From positions 7,253,001 through 7,317,000 of the forward strand of contig NZ_CP061379.1 in the NCBI RefSeq assembly GCF_015624505.1: 64,000 bases of DNA, read 5' to 3'. The notes under the pieces are model-generated. The model made no database searches and had not been told where the DNA came from. It worked only from the letters and a program-made list of their open reading frames with translations. The DNA is from Bradyrhizobium commune. GTDB taxonomy: Bacteria; Pseudomonadota; Alphaproteobacteria; Rhizobiales; Xanthobacteraceae. A program made the translations under genes and the position numbers. Position 1 is the first letter of the stretch. Each line of letters starts with the position of its first letter. Below, in pieces: positions 38,521 to 46,861 of this stretch.

Positions 38521-39447
38521 TCAAGTTTTCTCGGCCACGACGACGAGGCCGCGCACCGGCTCGTTGTTCTCGTTGCGCGGCGAGCAGGGCTCCAGCGTGA
38601 GCAGCTTGAGCCCGGCCTTCGCGATCGCGCCGCGCGCATATTCCGCCGAATGGGCATAGCGCAGGCCTTCGCCGAGCACGATGCCATCGCCCGCATGCGT
38701 TTCCAGCGTGAAGGCGAGCACGCCGCCCGATGCGAGCACGCGCCTGGCTTCGCTCAGCACCGGCGCGAGATCGGAGAGATAGACGAAGGCGTCCGCGGCA
38801 ACGACGAGGTTGGCGCTCGCGTCAGCCTTGCCGTGCAGGCCTTCGATCATGTCGGCGACCTCGAGCTCGGCATAGAGCCCGGTGGCGCGCGCCTCCTTGA
38901 TCATGCCGGGCGACAGATCGATGCCGATGAAATGGTCGACCTGCTTTGCGAAGGCCGCCGCCGCAAGCCCGGTGCCGCAGCCGAGATCGATGGTGCGCTT
39001 GAAAAAGGCGGGCTTCTTCGCGGCGACGCGCGCGGCGAGCACCGCCTTGAAGATCAGCGACGGCGCGCGATAGCCGAGATCGTTGATCAGGGCGTGCTCG
39101 AAGCGCGGCGCGTATTGGTCGAACAGCGCCTGCACATAGGCCTTGGGCATTTCGGCGAGCTGCGCATCGCCGAGCCGGATCAGATGCAGGCCGGCACCGT
39201 GCTGGTCCTCGGGATCGGAGTCGCGGGCTTTGCGAAACGCCGCGATCGCCTTGTCGCGCTCGCCGAGCTGGAGGCGGATTTCGCCGAGCGTGAACCAGGC
39301 CGAGGTGAAGGTCGGCGCAAGCTCGATGGCCTGCTCCAGCAGGTCGGCGGCGGCGGACAGGTCGCCCTTGAGCTGGAGGTCGCGCGCGAACTCGAAACGG
39401 CGGTCGGCCATGAGATCGCCGGAGGTCAGGAACAGGCGGAGCGGCAT
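38521..39447 (-). CDS. TPR-containing SAM-dependent methyltransferase
   Basis: A 308-residue protein. An N-terminal TPR pair (FEFARDLQLKGDLSAAADLLEQAIELAPTFTSAWFTLGEIRLQLGERDKAIAAFRKARDSDP) precedes a class I methyltransferase domain with motif I TIDLGCGTGLAAAAF, FIGIDLSPGMIKEA and ANLVVAADAFVYLSDLAPVLSEARRVLASGGVLAFTLE. The substrate is unknown. The start is uncertain: ATG at 39447 (chosen) or 39411. It is divergent from the exonuclease gene with only 44 bases between starts, so the two share a promoter region. Confidence 0.87.
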   Translation of the reverse strand: MPLRLFLTSGDLMADRRFEFARDLQLKGDLSAAADLLEQAIELAPTFTSAWFTLGEIRLQLGERDKAIAAFRKARDSDPEDQHGAGLHLIRLGDAQLAEMPKAYVQALFDQYAPRFEHALINDLGYRAPSLIFKAVLAARVAAKKPAFFKRTIDLGCGTGLAAAAFAKQVDHFIGIDLSPGMIKEARATGLYAELEVADMIEGLHGKADASANLVVAADAFVYLSDLAPVLSEARRVLASGGVLAFTLETHAGDGIVLGEGLRYAHSAEYARGAIAKAGLKLLTLEPCSPRNENNEPVRGLVVVAEKT

Positions 39448-39491
39448 TTTGAAACCAGGGAACGACTCGAAGAAGGCGCGGCGCAGCCTAT

Positions 39492-40538
39492 ATGACAAAC
39501 ATGCGTCCGCAAGACATCCTGCTGCCATCTGCTGCCGGCCTGTGCTGCAAGCCCGGCGGCTTCCACATCGATCCGGTCCGCACCGTGGAGCGGGCCGTGA
39601 TCACGCATGGCCATTCCGACCATGCCCGCGCCGGCCATGGCGCCGTGCTGGCGACGCAGGAGACGCTCGACATGATGCGGCTGCGCTATGGCGAGAATTT
39701 CGCCGGCTCGACGCAAGCGATTCGCTATGGCGAGGAGATCCGGCTCGGCGACGTCAGTGTGAAATTCCATCCGGCCGGCCATGTGCTGGGATCGGCGCAG
39801 ATCGCGGTGACAGCCAAGGACACCTGCATCGTCGCCTCCGGCGACTACAAGGACGCGCCTGACCCGACCTGCACGCCGTTCGAGCTCGTGCCCTGCGACG
39901 TCTTCATCACCGAGGCCACGTTTGGCCTGCCGGTGTTCCGGCATGGCGATGCGGCCGATGAGCTGAAGAAGCTGCTGGCCTCGGTCGCGCTGTTTCCGGA
40001 GCGCGCGCATCTGGTCGGCGCCTATTCGCTCGGCAAGGCGCAGCGCGTGATCGCGCTATTGCGCCAGGCCGGCTACGACGCGCCGATCTATCTGCATGGC
40101 GCGATGGAGAAGATCACACACTACTACCAGAGCCGCGGCATCGCACTCGGCGAGCTCAGGCCTGTGGCCGGCATGAAGAAGGCGGCGCTCGCCGGGACCA
40201 TCACGCTGGCGCCGCCGTCTGCGACAGCCGACATCTGGACACGGCGCTTTCTGGACCCCGTCACCGCATTTGCGTCGGGATGGATGCGCGTGCGCGCGCG
40301 GGCGCGGCAGGGCGGCGTCGAATTGCCGCTGGTGATTTCCGACCACGCCGATTGGGATGGCCTCACCGCGACGATCGCGGCGACCGGCGCCGGCGAGATC
40401 TGGGTCACCCACGGTCAGGAAGACGCGCTGGTGCATTGGTGCAAATCACAAGGCTTGCGCGCCCAACCGCTCGATCTGGTTGGCTATGGCGACGAGGACG
40501 AGAACGAGACGCCGGTCGCGGCGAAGGGCGAGGCATGA
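39492..40538 (+). CDS. Ligase-associated MBL-fold DNA exonuclease
   Basis: A 348-residue metallo-beta-lactamase/beta-CASP-type nuclease of the kind found next to LIG-type DNA ligases. Metal motif 1 is VITHGHSDHARAGHG, followed by FHPAGHVLGSAQI, IVASGDYK, VFITEATFG and the late ISDHADWDGL. The family is a single-strand 5' exonuclease in the P. putida cluster. It overlaps the ligase start by four bases (ATGA). Confidence 0.93.
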   Translation: MTNMRPQDILLPSAAGLCCKPGGFHIDPVRTVERAVITHGHSDHARAGHGAVLATQETLDMMRLRYGENFAGSTQAIRYGEEIRLGDVSVKFHPAGHVLGSAQIAVTAKDTCIVASGDYKDAPDPTCTPFELVPCDVFITEATFGLPVFRHGDAADELKKLLASVALFPERAHLVGAYSLGKAQRVIALLRQAGYDAPIYLHGAMEKITHYYQSRGIALGELRPVAGMKKAALAGTITLAPPSATADIWTRRFLDPVTAFASGWMRVRARARQGGVELPLVISDHADWDGLTATIAATGAGEIWVTHGQEDALVHWCKSQGLRAQPLDLVGYGDEDENETPVAAKGEA

Positions 40539-42196
40539 ACCGCTTCGCCGAACTCCTGGACCGCCTCGCCTACGAGCCCGGCCGCAACAACAAGCTGCGG
40601 CTGATCACCAGCTATTTCCGCGAGGTTGGCGATCCAGACCGCGGCTATGCGCTGGCGGCGCTCACCGGCGCGCTCAGCTTCAAGCATGCCAAGCCGGCCC
40701 TGATCCGCGATCTGATTGCGGCGCGCACGGATGAGGTGCTGTTCGGGCTGTCGTATGACTACGTCGGCGACCTCTCGGAGACGGTCGCGCTGATGTGGCC
40801 GAAGGCGGCGATGGCGGCCCACAACAACCCACCTCCTCCCACCCTGACCGACGTCGTCACCACGCTGCGCACGCTCGGCAAGACCGAGCTGCCAAAGCAG
40901 CTCGAGCGCTGGCTCGACGAGCTCGACGAGACCGGCCGCTGGGCGTTGTTGAAGCTCGTCACCGGGGCGCTGCGCATCGGCATCTCCGCACGCCTGGCGA
41001 AGACCGCGGCGGCCGCGCTCGGCGACAAGGACCCGCACGAGGTCGAGCTGATCTGGCCGGGTCTTTCGCCACCCTATCTCGATTTGTTTGCCTGGCTGGA
41101 AGGCCGCGCGGAAAAGCCCGTCAATCGCGATCCCGCACCGTTCCGCCCGGTGATGCTGGCGCATGCGATCGAGGATACCGATTTCGCCGCACTAGATCCC
41201 GCCGACTACGTCGCCGAATGGAAATGGGACGGCATCCGCGTGCAGGCGGTCGCAGGCGGCGACGATCGCGGCCACATCACGGCGCGGCTCTATTCACGCA
41301 CCGGCGAGGACATCACCGGCAGCTTTCCGGACCTCGTGCCGTCACTGCGCCTGCCGGGCGCAATCGATGGCGAGCTTCTGATCCTGCGCGAGGGCCGCGT
41401 GCAAAGCTTCAACGTTCTCCAGCAGCGCCTCAATCGCAAGATCGTCTCGGCAAAGCTGATCAAGGAATTCCCGATCCACCTGCGCGCCTACGATCTGCTC
41501 GGCGATGACGAGAATGATCTGCGCGAGCTGCCGTTCGCGGAGCGGCGCGAACGGCTGGAAAAGTTCGTCAAGACGCTCGACGATCCCCGCATCGATCTCT
41601 CGCCGACCGTTCCCTTCGCCAGCTGGGGCGCGCTCACGGCCGCGCGCGCCGATCCGGCGAGCGCCGGCGCGGGCGAAGACGCCGACGCCGTCGAGGGCGT
41701 GATGCTGAAGCGGCGTGATGCGCCCTATTTGCCGGGGCGACCAAAAGGCCAATGGTGGAAGTGGAAGCGCGATCCGCACATCATCGACGCTGTGCTCATG
41801 TACGCGCAGCGCGGTCACGGCAAGCGGTCGTCCTATTATTCCGACTATACATTTGGCGTCTGGACCGAGAGTGAAAGCGGCGACGAGCTGGTACCTGTCG
41901 GCAAAGCCTATTTCGGCTTCACCGACGAGGAATTGCTCCAGATCGACCGCTTCGTCCGCCGCAACACCACGGAAAAATTCGGTCCCGTCCGCCACGTCGT
42001 GCACGAGGCGGACAAGGGGCTGGTGCTTGAGGTCGCCTTCGAAGGCCTGCAACGCTCGCCCCGGCACAAATCCGGCGTCGCGATGCGCTTCCCCCGCATC
42101 AGCCGGCTGCGCTGGGACAAGCCGCCGCGGGAGGCGGACCGGCTGGAAACGCTCGAAAAGATGTTGAAAGCTGAGGGGGCGGAGGTTGAAGCTTGA
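40535..42196 (+). CDS. ATP-dependent DNA ligase of the ligase-associated repair set
   Basis: A 553-residue ligase. The N-terminal helical domain (MNRFAELLDRLAYEPGRNNKLRLITSYF onward) precedes the nucleotidyltransferase domain with motif I EWKWDGIRVQ (AMP-accepting Lys230), motif III YSRTGEDITGSFPDL, motif IV AIDGELLI, and motif V EGVMLKRRDAPY with KGQWWKWKRDP. An OB-fold domain follows. It seals nicks using ATP and is a repair, not a replicative, enzyme. The start ATG overlaps the exonuclease stop; a type A repeat follows the stop. Confidence 0.94.
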   Translation: MNRFAELLDRLAYEPGRNNKLRLITSYFREVGDPDRGYALAALTGALSFKHAKPALIRDLIAARTDEVLFGLSYDYVGDLSETVALMWPKAAMAAHNNPPPPTLTDVVTTLRTLGKTELPKQLERWLDELDETGRWALLKLVTGALRIGISARLAKTAAAALGDKDPHEVELIWPGLSPPYLDLFAWLEGRAEKPVNRDPAPFRPVMLAHAIEDTDFAALDPADYVAEWKWDGIRVQAVAGGDDRGHITARLYSRTGEDITGSFPDLVPSLRLPGAIDGELLILREGRVQSFNVLQQRLNRKIVSAKLIKEFPIHLRAYDLLGDDENDLRELPFAERRERLEKFVKTLDDPRIDLSPTVPFASWGALTAARADPASAGAGEDADAVEGVMLKRRDAPYLPGRPKGQWWKWKRDPHIIDAVLMYAQRGHGKRSSYYSDYTFGVWTESESGDELVPVGKAYFGFTDEELLQIDRFVRRNTTEKFGPVRHVVHEADKGLVLEVAFEGLQRSPRHKSGVAMRFPRISRLRWDKPPREADRLETLEKMLKAEGAEVEA

Positions 42197-42214
42197 AGTG
42201 CTGCCGAAACGGCA

Positions 42215-42339
42215 GTGCGCGCTCCCTCTCCCGCTTGCGGGAGAGGGGTGGGGAGAGGGTGTCTCCGCATTGGGATGCCCCCAGAGGAGAGAGCCCTCAC
42301 CCGGCGCTCCGCGCCGACCTCTCCCGCAAGCGGGAGAGG
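42215..42339. repeat. Type A palindromic repeat after the ligase gene
   Basis: Hairpin CTCTCCCGCTTGCGGGAGAG near 42225-42245, spacer with GGGGAGAGGGT, CCCTCACCC, then the inverted hairpin CTCTCCCGCAAGCGGGAGAG. Same order and size as the copies at 26891 and 49728. It may end the ligase transcript. Confidence 0.8.
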
Positions 42340-42467
42340 TCGCAGCCAGCCCGCGGCGCGTGCTTGCCCGAATTAAAACGCGGTAAGATGATTGACGGTC
42401 GGGCCGGGGTTCCCCATGTCCCCCGCCGTGACTTATAATCGGGGCGAATCCGCCCGAGGAGTTTGAG

Positions 42468-42773
42468 ATGGTCCAAGACGTCAGAGATTTGCCGGCCGGC
42501 CACAGCGATGGCCTGCACCGCTTTCTCGGCGGCTCGCCGCTGGCGGTCGCGTTTCGCCTGGTCCTGCTCTCGATCCTGGTCGGCGTCGTGCTGGCCGCGA
42601 TCGGCTTCGACCCCTGGAATATCCTCATCAGCATTCGCCTGCTGTTCCAGCGGCTGTGGGATCTCGGCTTCGATGCCGTCAACTGGCTGTGGCGCTACTT
42701 CCTGCTCGGTGCAGTCATCGTGATCCCGATCTGGCTGCTCTCGCGCGTCTTCGGCACGCCGCGCAGCCGCTAA
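42468..42773 (+). CDS. DUF6460-like small membrane protein
   Basis: A 101-residue protein with two membrane helices (VAFRLVLLSILVGVVLAAIGF and WRYFLLGAVIVIPIWLLSRVF) separated by DPWNILISIRLLFQRLWDLGFDAVNWLW. HRFLGGSP at the N-terminus and the helix pattern match a small alphaproteobacterial membrane family of unknown function that I recall as DUF6460. AGGAGTTTGAG precedes the ATG. It stands alone between a repeat and the MATE exporter gene. Confidence 0.75.
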   Translation: MVQDVRDLPAGHSDGLHRFLGGSPLAVAFRLVLLSILVGVVLAAIGFDPWNILISIRLLFQRLWDLGFDAVNWLWRYFLLGAVIVIPIWLLSRVFGTPRSR

Positions 42774-42860
42774 CGCCCTCTGAAACACGCGGCTGGCGCA
42801 AGCACGCCATGCCAGCCGCGATGGTGCATTCGGCGCAGGGGTCGGATACACGCAGCTGAC

Positions 42861-44186
42861 ATGCACGCCCCCGTTCATCCCAAAGTCGGCTCTAGCCAGG
42901 TGTTCGCCATCGCAGGTCCTGCGATGGTCGCGAACCTGACCACGCCGCTGATCGGCGTGGTCTCGACCACCGCGATCGGGCGGCTCGACGATGCCGCCCT
43001 GCTCGGCGGCGTCGCGATGGCGTCCGTCATCTTCGACTGCCTGTTCTGGCTGTTCGGCTTCCTGCGCATGAGCACGCTCGCCTTCACCGCCCAGGCGCTC
43101 GGCGCCGGCGAGACGCGCGAGCAGACCGTGATCCTGGTGCGCGGCTTCATCGTCGCAGGGCTGATCGGACTGGCGCTGATCGCGCTGCAACTGCCGCTCG
43201 CCGCCGTGCTGTTCGATTTGATGGGCGGCAGCGCGGGCGTGACGGACGCCGCCAAGACCTACTTCATGATCCGGATCTGGTCGTCGCCGTTCGCCTTTGC
43301 GAACTACGTCATTCTCGGCTGGCTGGTCGGACAGGCCCGCGCCAATCCGGCGCTGCTGCTCCAGGTCGTCATCAACCTCATCAACATGGCCGCGACGATT
43401 TTGCTGGTGCTGGTCTACGACACCGGCATCGCTGGCGCGGCGATCGCGGCGCTGCTGTCCGAGGGCATCGGCTTCGCCCTCGGCGTGATCGTCTGCCGGC
43501 GCTATGCTCACGGCGGCTTTGCCGTTCCCCGCGCAATGCTGTTCAACCGCGAAAAACTGATGCGGATGCTTGCGGTGAACACCGACATCCTGATCCGCAC
43601 GGCTGCGCTGATCACCGTCTTCCTGTTCTTCACCGCCAAGGGCGCGCGCGCCGGCGACGTCACACTGGCCGCGAACTCCGTGCTCAACAACTTTCTTCTC
43701 GTCAGCGCCTTCTTCCTCGACGGGCTCGCCAACGCGGCCCAGCAGCTCTGCGGCCGCACTTTTGGCGCGCGCGATGCAAAAGGATTTGCCGACTCGACCC
43801 GCCTGGTGCTGCTGTGGGGTCTTGGCTTCGCAATGGTCGTCGCGGTGCTGTTCGCGCTGTTTGGGCCGAACCTGATCAACTTCATGACCACGAGCGACGA
43901 TGTCCGCCGCGCCGCGCGCGACTTCCTGCCGTTCATCGTGCTGGCGCCGGTGCCCGGCGTGTTCGCCTTCGGCTTCGACGGCATCTATGTCGGCGCCACC
44001 TGGGCGCGCGAGATGCGCAATCTGATGCTGGCTTCCCTCGCGATCTTCTTGGGGGTCTGGTGGTCGCTGCAATCGTTCGGCAATACCGGCCTGTGGTGCG
44101 CGCTGATCGCGTTCTACGTCGCGCGTGGCGGATTGCAGGGGGCTAAGTATCCGGCGCTGTATCGGGCGACGTTTCCGAAACCGTAG
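42861..44186 (+). CDS. MATE-family efflux transporter
   Basis: A 441-residue inner-membrane exporter with about twelve helices in two halves. AIAGPAMVANLTTPLIGVVSTTAIGRLDDAALLGGVAM is the usual N-terminal MATE segment; a second half begins at MLAVNTDILIRTAALITVFLFFTAKGARAGDVTLAANSVLNNFLL, and LDGLANAAQQLCGRTFGARD is typical. It exchanges cations for drugs or metabolites; the substrate is unknown. The ATG at 42861 follows a weak site. The stop lies at the edge of a type D repeat. Confidence 0.91.
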   Translation: MHAPVHPKVGSSQVFAIAGPAMVANLTTPLIGVVSTTAIGRLDDAALLGGVAMASVIFDCLFWLFGFLRMSTLAFTAQALGAGETREQTVILVRGFIVAGLIGLALIALQLPLAAVLFDLMGGSAGVTDAAKTYFMIRIWSSPFAFANYVILGWLVGQARANPALLLQVVINLINMAATILLVLVYDTGIAGAAIAALLSEGIGFALGVIVCRRYAHGGFAVPRAMLFNREKLMRMLAVNTDILIRTAALITVFLFFTAKGARAGDVTLAANSVLNNFLLVSAFFLDGLANAAQQLCGRTFGARDAKGFADSTRLVLLWGLGFAMVVAVLFALFGPNLINFMTTSDDVRRAARDFLPFIVLAPVPGVFAFGFDGIYVGATWAREMRNLMLASLAIFLGVWWSLQSFGNTGLWCALIAFYVARGGLQGAKYPALYRATFPKP

Positions 44187-44268
44187 CCCGGATGGAGCGC
44201 AGCGTAATCCGGGGTCTTCGTGTGCGCGGTTAGAATCCCGGATTGCGCTTCGCTCCATCCGGGCTACG
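44183..44268. repeat. Type D repeat between the MATE gene and pyrD
   Basis: GTAGCCCGGATGGAGCGCAG and its inverted partner CGCTCCATCCGGGCTAC bracket a short loop, with an inner CGTAATCC..GGATTGCG pair. It lies between two convergent genes and may act as a shared terminator. Confidence 0.75.
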
Positions 44269-44272
44269 GGAC

Positions 44273-45370
44273 TCACATCCCCGGCCAGTCTTCCGCGGTG
44301 AGCGTCGCGGCATCGGCACCGACGATTTCGGACAGCGCATCCCGGCCCGTGCGCAGCAAAGTTGACGTCAGGTCGCGCTTGATCTCGTCGACGAGGCCGA
44401 GGCCCTTATAGACCAGCGACGAATAAAGCTGGATCAGGCTTGCGCCGGCGCGGATCTTGGTCAGCGCGGCACCGCCGGAATCGACGCCGCCGACGCCGAT
44501 CAGCGGGAACGCGCCCTCAACGCGGACATAGGTCTCCGCGACCATGCGCGTCGACAGGCGGAACAGCGGCCGGCCGGACAGGCCGCCCTGCTCCTTGGCG
44601 CGCATCTCCTCGCGCAGCGTGCTCGGCCGCGCGATCGTCGTGTTCGACACGATCATGCCATCGACCCGGCGCGAGCGTGCGACCTGCACGACGTCGTCGA
44701 GCTGGGCGAGGCTCAGGTCCGGCGCGATCTTCAAGAGCACCGGCGTGTCGCCGGCGCTCTCACGCACCCGCTCGCGCGCGTCGATCACGCGTCCGAGCAG
44801 ATCGTCGAGCAGCGCGCCTTCCTGAAGGTTGCGCAGGCCCGGCGTGTTCGGCGACGACACGTTGACGGTGAAATAGCTCGCGACCGGTGCAAAGGTCTCG
44901 ATCAGCTTGACGTAATCGGCGACACGGTCGGGCGAATCCTTGTTGGCACCAACATTGACGCCGACGATGCCGCCATGCTCCGCGCGCGCGGCGAGCCGCC
45001 GAAGTGCGGCTTCCGCGCCATCATTGTTGAAGCCCATGCGGTTGATGACGGCCTCGTCGCGCTCGAGCCGAAACAACCGCGGCCGCGGATTGCCAGCTTG
45101 AGGCTTCGGCGTGACCGAGCCGATCTCGACGAAGCCGAAGCCGAGCCGCAGCAGCGCGTCAGGCACCTCGGCGTTCTTGTCAAAACCCGCGGCCATGCCG
45201 ATCGGGTTCGGAAAGTTGAGCCCGAACGCGCGCACCGCGAGTTTTGGATCTTCGGGTCGCGGCTTGACCGGCGGCAGGAAGCGCAAGCCCTGGATCGCGA
45301 GGCGATGCGCGTCCTCCGGATCGAGCCAGCGCAGCACCGGCAGCGAAAAGGCGTCGAAGGCGCGGATCAC
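44273..45370 (-). CDS. pyrD: Dihydroorotate dehydrogenase (quinone), class 2
   Basis: A 365-residue membrane-associated flavoprotein oxidising dihydroorotate to orotate with a quinone, in pyrimidine synthesis. Key parts: the N-terminal membrane-contact helices (RWLDPEDAHRLAIQGL), NPIGMAAGFDKNAEVPDALLRLGFGFVEIGSVTP, YFTVNVSSPNTPGLRNLQ with the catalytic serine of class 2 enzymes, and LIGVGGVDSGGAALTKIRAGASLIQLYSSLVYKG. The start is GTG at 45370 and overlaps the DUF952 stop by four bases (GTGA). Confidence 0.96.
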   Translation of the reverse strand: MIRAFDAFSLPVLRWLDPEDAHRLAIQGLRFLPPVKPRPEDPKLAVRAFGLNFPNPIGMAAGFDKNAEVPDALLRLGFGFVEIGSVTPKPQAGNPRPRLFRLERDEAVINRMGFNNDGAEAALRRLAARAEHGGIVGVNVGANKDSPDRVADYVKLIETFAPVASYFTVNVSSPNTPGLRNLQEGALLDDLLGRVIDARERVRESAGDTPVLLKIAPDLSLAQLDDVVQVARSRRVDGMIVSNTTIARPSTLREEMRAKEQGGLSGRPLFRLSTRMVAETYVRVEGAFPLIGVGGVDSGGAALTKIRAGASLIQLYSSLVYKGLGLVDEIKRDLTSTLLRTGRDALSEIVGADAATLTAEDWPGM

Positions 45371-45711
45371 GGGGCAAGCTCCGGAACGTCGTGGCCGCCG
45401 TCGGAACGCATGTTGAGGTTCATCACCGAGATGACCGCGCCCAGATCGAGCTCGCCATAAAGATGCGGAAACAGCTCCTCATTGCGCGAGCGCTCCCAGC
45501 GCAGCTCGGCTCCGAGCGCATCGCCATCGACCTCGACCAGGAACAGCGCGCGCTGGCCGAAATAATGCTTGCGCAGGGTCTCGGGAACCTGGGCGGCAGT
45601 GGAGAAATGGATGAAGCCGTCGCGCGAATCGTCCGCGCTGCCACGGTAGACGCCCTGCCGTTCCGCCTCGCGCCAGGCCGAGGCCGGACAGATTTTGTAG
45701 ATCTTGACCAC
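45367..45711 (-). CDS. DUF952 family protein
   Basis: A 114-residue protein. KIYKICPASAWREAERQGVYRGSADDSRDGFIHFSTAAQVPETL and LFLVEVDGDALGAELRWERSRNEELFPHLYGELDLGAV are the full DUF952 pattern, an ADP-ribosyltransferase-like small fold of unknown role. It is coupled to pyrD by stop-start overlap, a pairing I recall from other alphaproteobacteria. Confidence 0.88.
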   Translation of the reverse strand: MVKIYKICPASAWREAERQGVYRGSADDSRDGFIHFSTAAQVPETLRKHYFGQRALFLVEVDGDALGAELRWERSRNEELFPHLYGELDLGAVISVMNLNMRSDGGHDVPELAP

Positions 45712-46047
45712 CGCTTGCCGGAGCCCTGTTTGCCCGTGGAGTCAGCTCTTTGACTCTCTTGGGATTTTTCGTTTCTCGCAGGCCCTTAGAACCCGGAGCG
45801 CGACCGTAAAGGCCACACCTCCCGAACTCAAGAGTTAGAGCCTATTCCGTCCCGATGAATCGGGACGGGGCTCTAAATTCTTGTTCTGACGCGTTTTCTT
45901 GAACGCGAACCGGTATCCACTTCGCTCGAAAACGCTTTGCCAACCGCCCCTTGCACCGAAAACGGAAAACCGGTTGATTTGAGGATAGTTTTCCTGAGTT
46001 GCGACGGGCTGGACCCTTCCATGGTCACGCAGGCCAAAGCGCAGAGG
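45712..46047. other. Divergent gap with a type E repeat
   Basis: About 336 bases between DUF952 and the S24-like gene. The repeat at 45835-45935 fills the middle. Bases 45936-46047 could code for an N-terminal extension of the S24-like protein, but I think the later start is correct. Confidence 0.55.
45835..45935. repeat. Type E dispersed repeat
   Basis: A hairpin with outer arms TTAGAGCC/GGCTCTAA and an inner stem CCGTCCCGAT/ATCGGGACGG (45835-45876), followed by GACGCGTTTTCTTGAACGCG and ACCGGTATCCACTTCGCTCG. From memory this second part recurs very often between genes in Bradyrhizobium. Confidence 0.7.
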
Positions 46048-46674
46048 ATGCTGACCCACGACCAGATCTGGGGCGCGCTGGATCGGCTGGCCGCGCGCGC
46101 CGGGCTGTCGCCATCCGGCCTCGCCAAGCGTGCCGGCCTCGATCCCACCACCTTCAACAAGTCCAAGCGCGTCACCTCTGACGGCCGCGAGCGCTGGCCC
46201 TCGACCGAATCGATCGCGAAGGCGCTGGCCGCGGCCGAGTCGTCGATCGACCTTTTTGCCAGGCTGATCGACGACGATTCCGGCGATGGCCGAACCGTGC
46301 CGCTGCTCGGCTTCGCGCACGCCAGCGCGACCGGCGCGTTCGACGAGTCCGGCTTTCCGGCTGGCAAAGGCTGGACCGAGATCGCGCTTCCGACCGCGGA
46401 GGATCAGCACACGTTTGCGCTGGAGATCTCAGGCGATACGCTGCGGCCAGCCTATCGCGACGGCGACGTCATCCTGGTCTCCCCCGAAACGCCGATCCGC
46501 AAAGGCGATCGCGTGCTGTTGAAGACGAAGGCGGGCGACGTGACGGTCGCGACATTGAAGCGCCGCACCGCCAAGGCGCTGGAGTTGCAGCCGCTCGATG
46601 CGGCGCAGGCAGAGCGGACGATCGCGGTGGGTGAGGTGGCGTGGATCGCCAGGATCGTCTGGGCGAGCCAGTGA
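46048..46674 (+). CDS. HTH regulator with S24 (LexA-like) domain lacking the usual catalytic pair
   Basis: A 208-residue protein. The N-terminal helix-turn-helix reads LTHDQIWGALDRLAARAGLSPSGLAKRAGLDPTTFNKSKR. The C-terminal S24-type domain has FALEISGDTLRPAYRDGDVILVS and KGDRVLLKTKAGDVTVATLKRR. In self-cleaving members the first motif is GDSM with the nucleophilic serine and the second holds a lysine; here these positions read Thr and, by my alignment, Ala. It is probably a non-cleaving repressor. The ATG at 46048 fits relatives best; 46021 is an alternative. Confidence 0.85.
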   Translation: MLTHDQIWGALDRLAARAGLSPSGLAKRAGLDPTTFNKSKRVTSDGRERWPSTESIAKALAAAESSIDLFARLIDDDSGDGRTVPLLGFAHASATGAFDESGFPAGKGWTEIALPTAEDQHTFALEISGDTLRPAYRDGDVILVSPETPIRKGDRVLLKTKAGDVTVATLKRRTAKALELQPLDAAQAERTIAVGEVAWIARIVWASQ

Positions 46675-46705
46675 GGAGCGCAAAGCGGCCGTCACACATT
46701 CAGTG

Positions 46706-46842
46706 CCGTCCCGGCGAAGGCCGGGACCCATAACCACAGGGAGATGTTTGGCGACGACTTGTAGTTACAAGTTCTTCGGTACGACCACCGTTACTCCTCG
46801 ATAGATCACGCGGTATGGGTCCCGGCCTTCGCCGGGACGACG
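46706..46842. repeat. Type B repeat, copy 2 (inverted)
   Basis: GTCCCGGCGAAGG at the left end and CCTTCGCCGGGAC at the right. Relative to the copies at 30756 and 55092 the interior is reversed: on the minus strand it reads ACCGCGTGATC, CGTACCGAA, CGCCAAAC, then CTCCCTGTGG. It separates the S24-like gene from lysK. Confidence 0.85.
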
Positions 46843-46861
46843 ATGTGGAAACACCGCCCTC

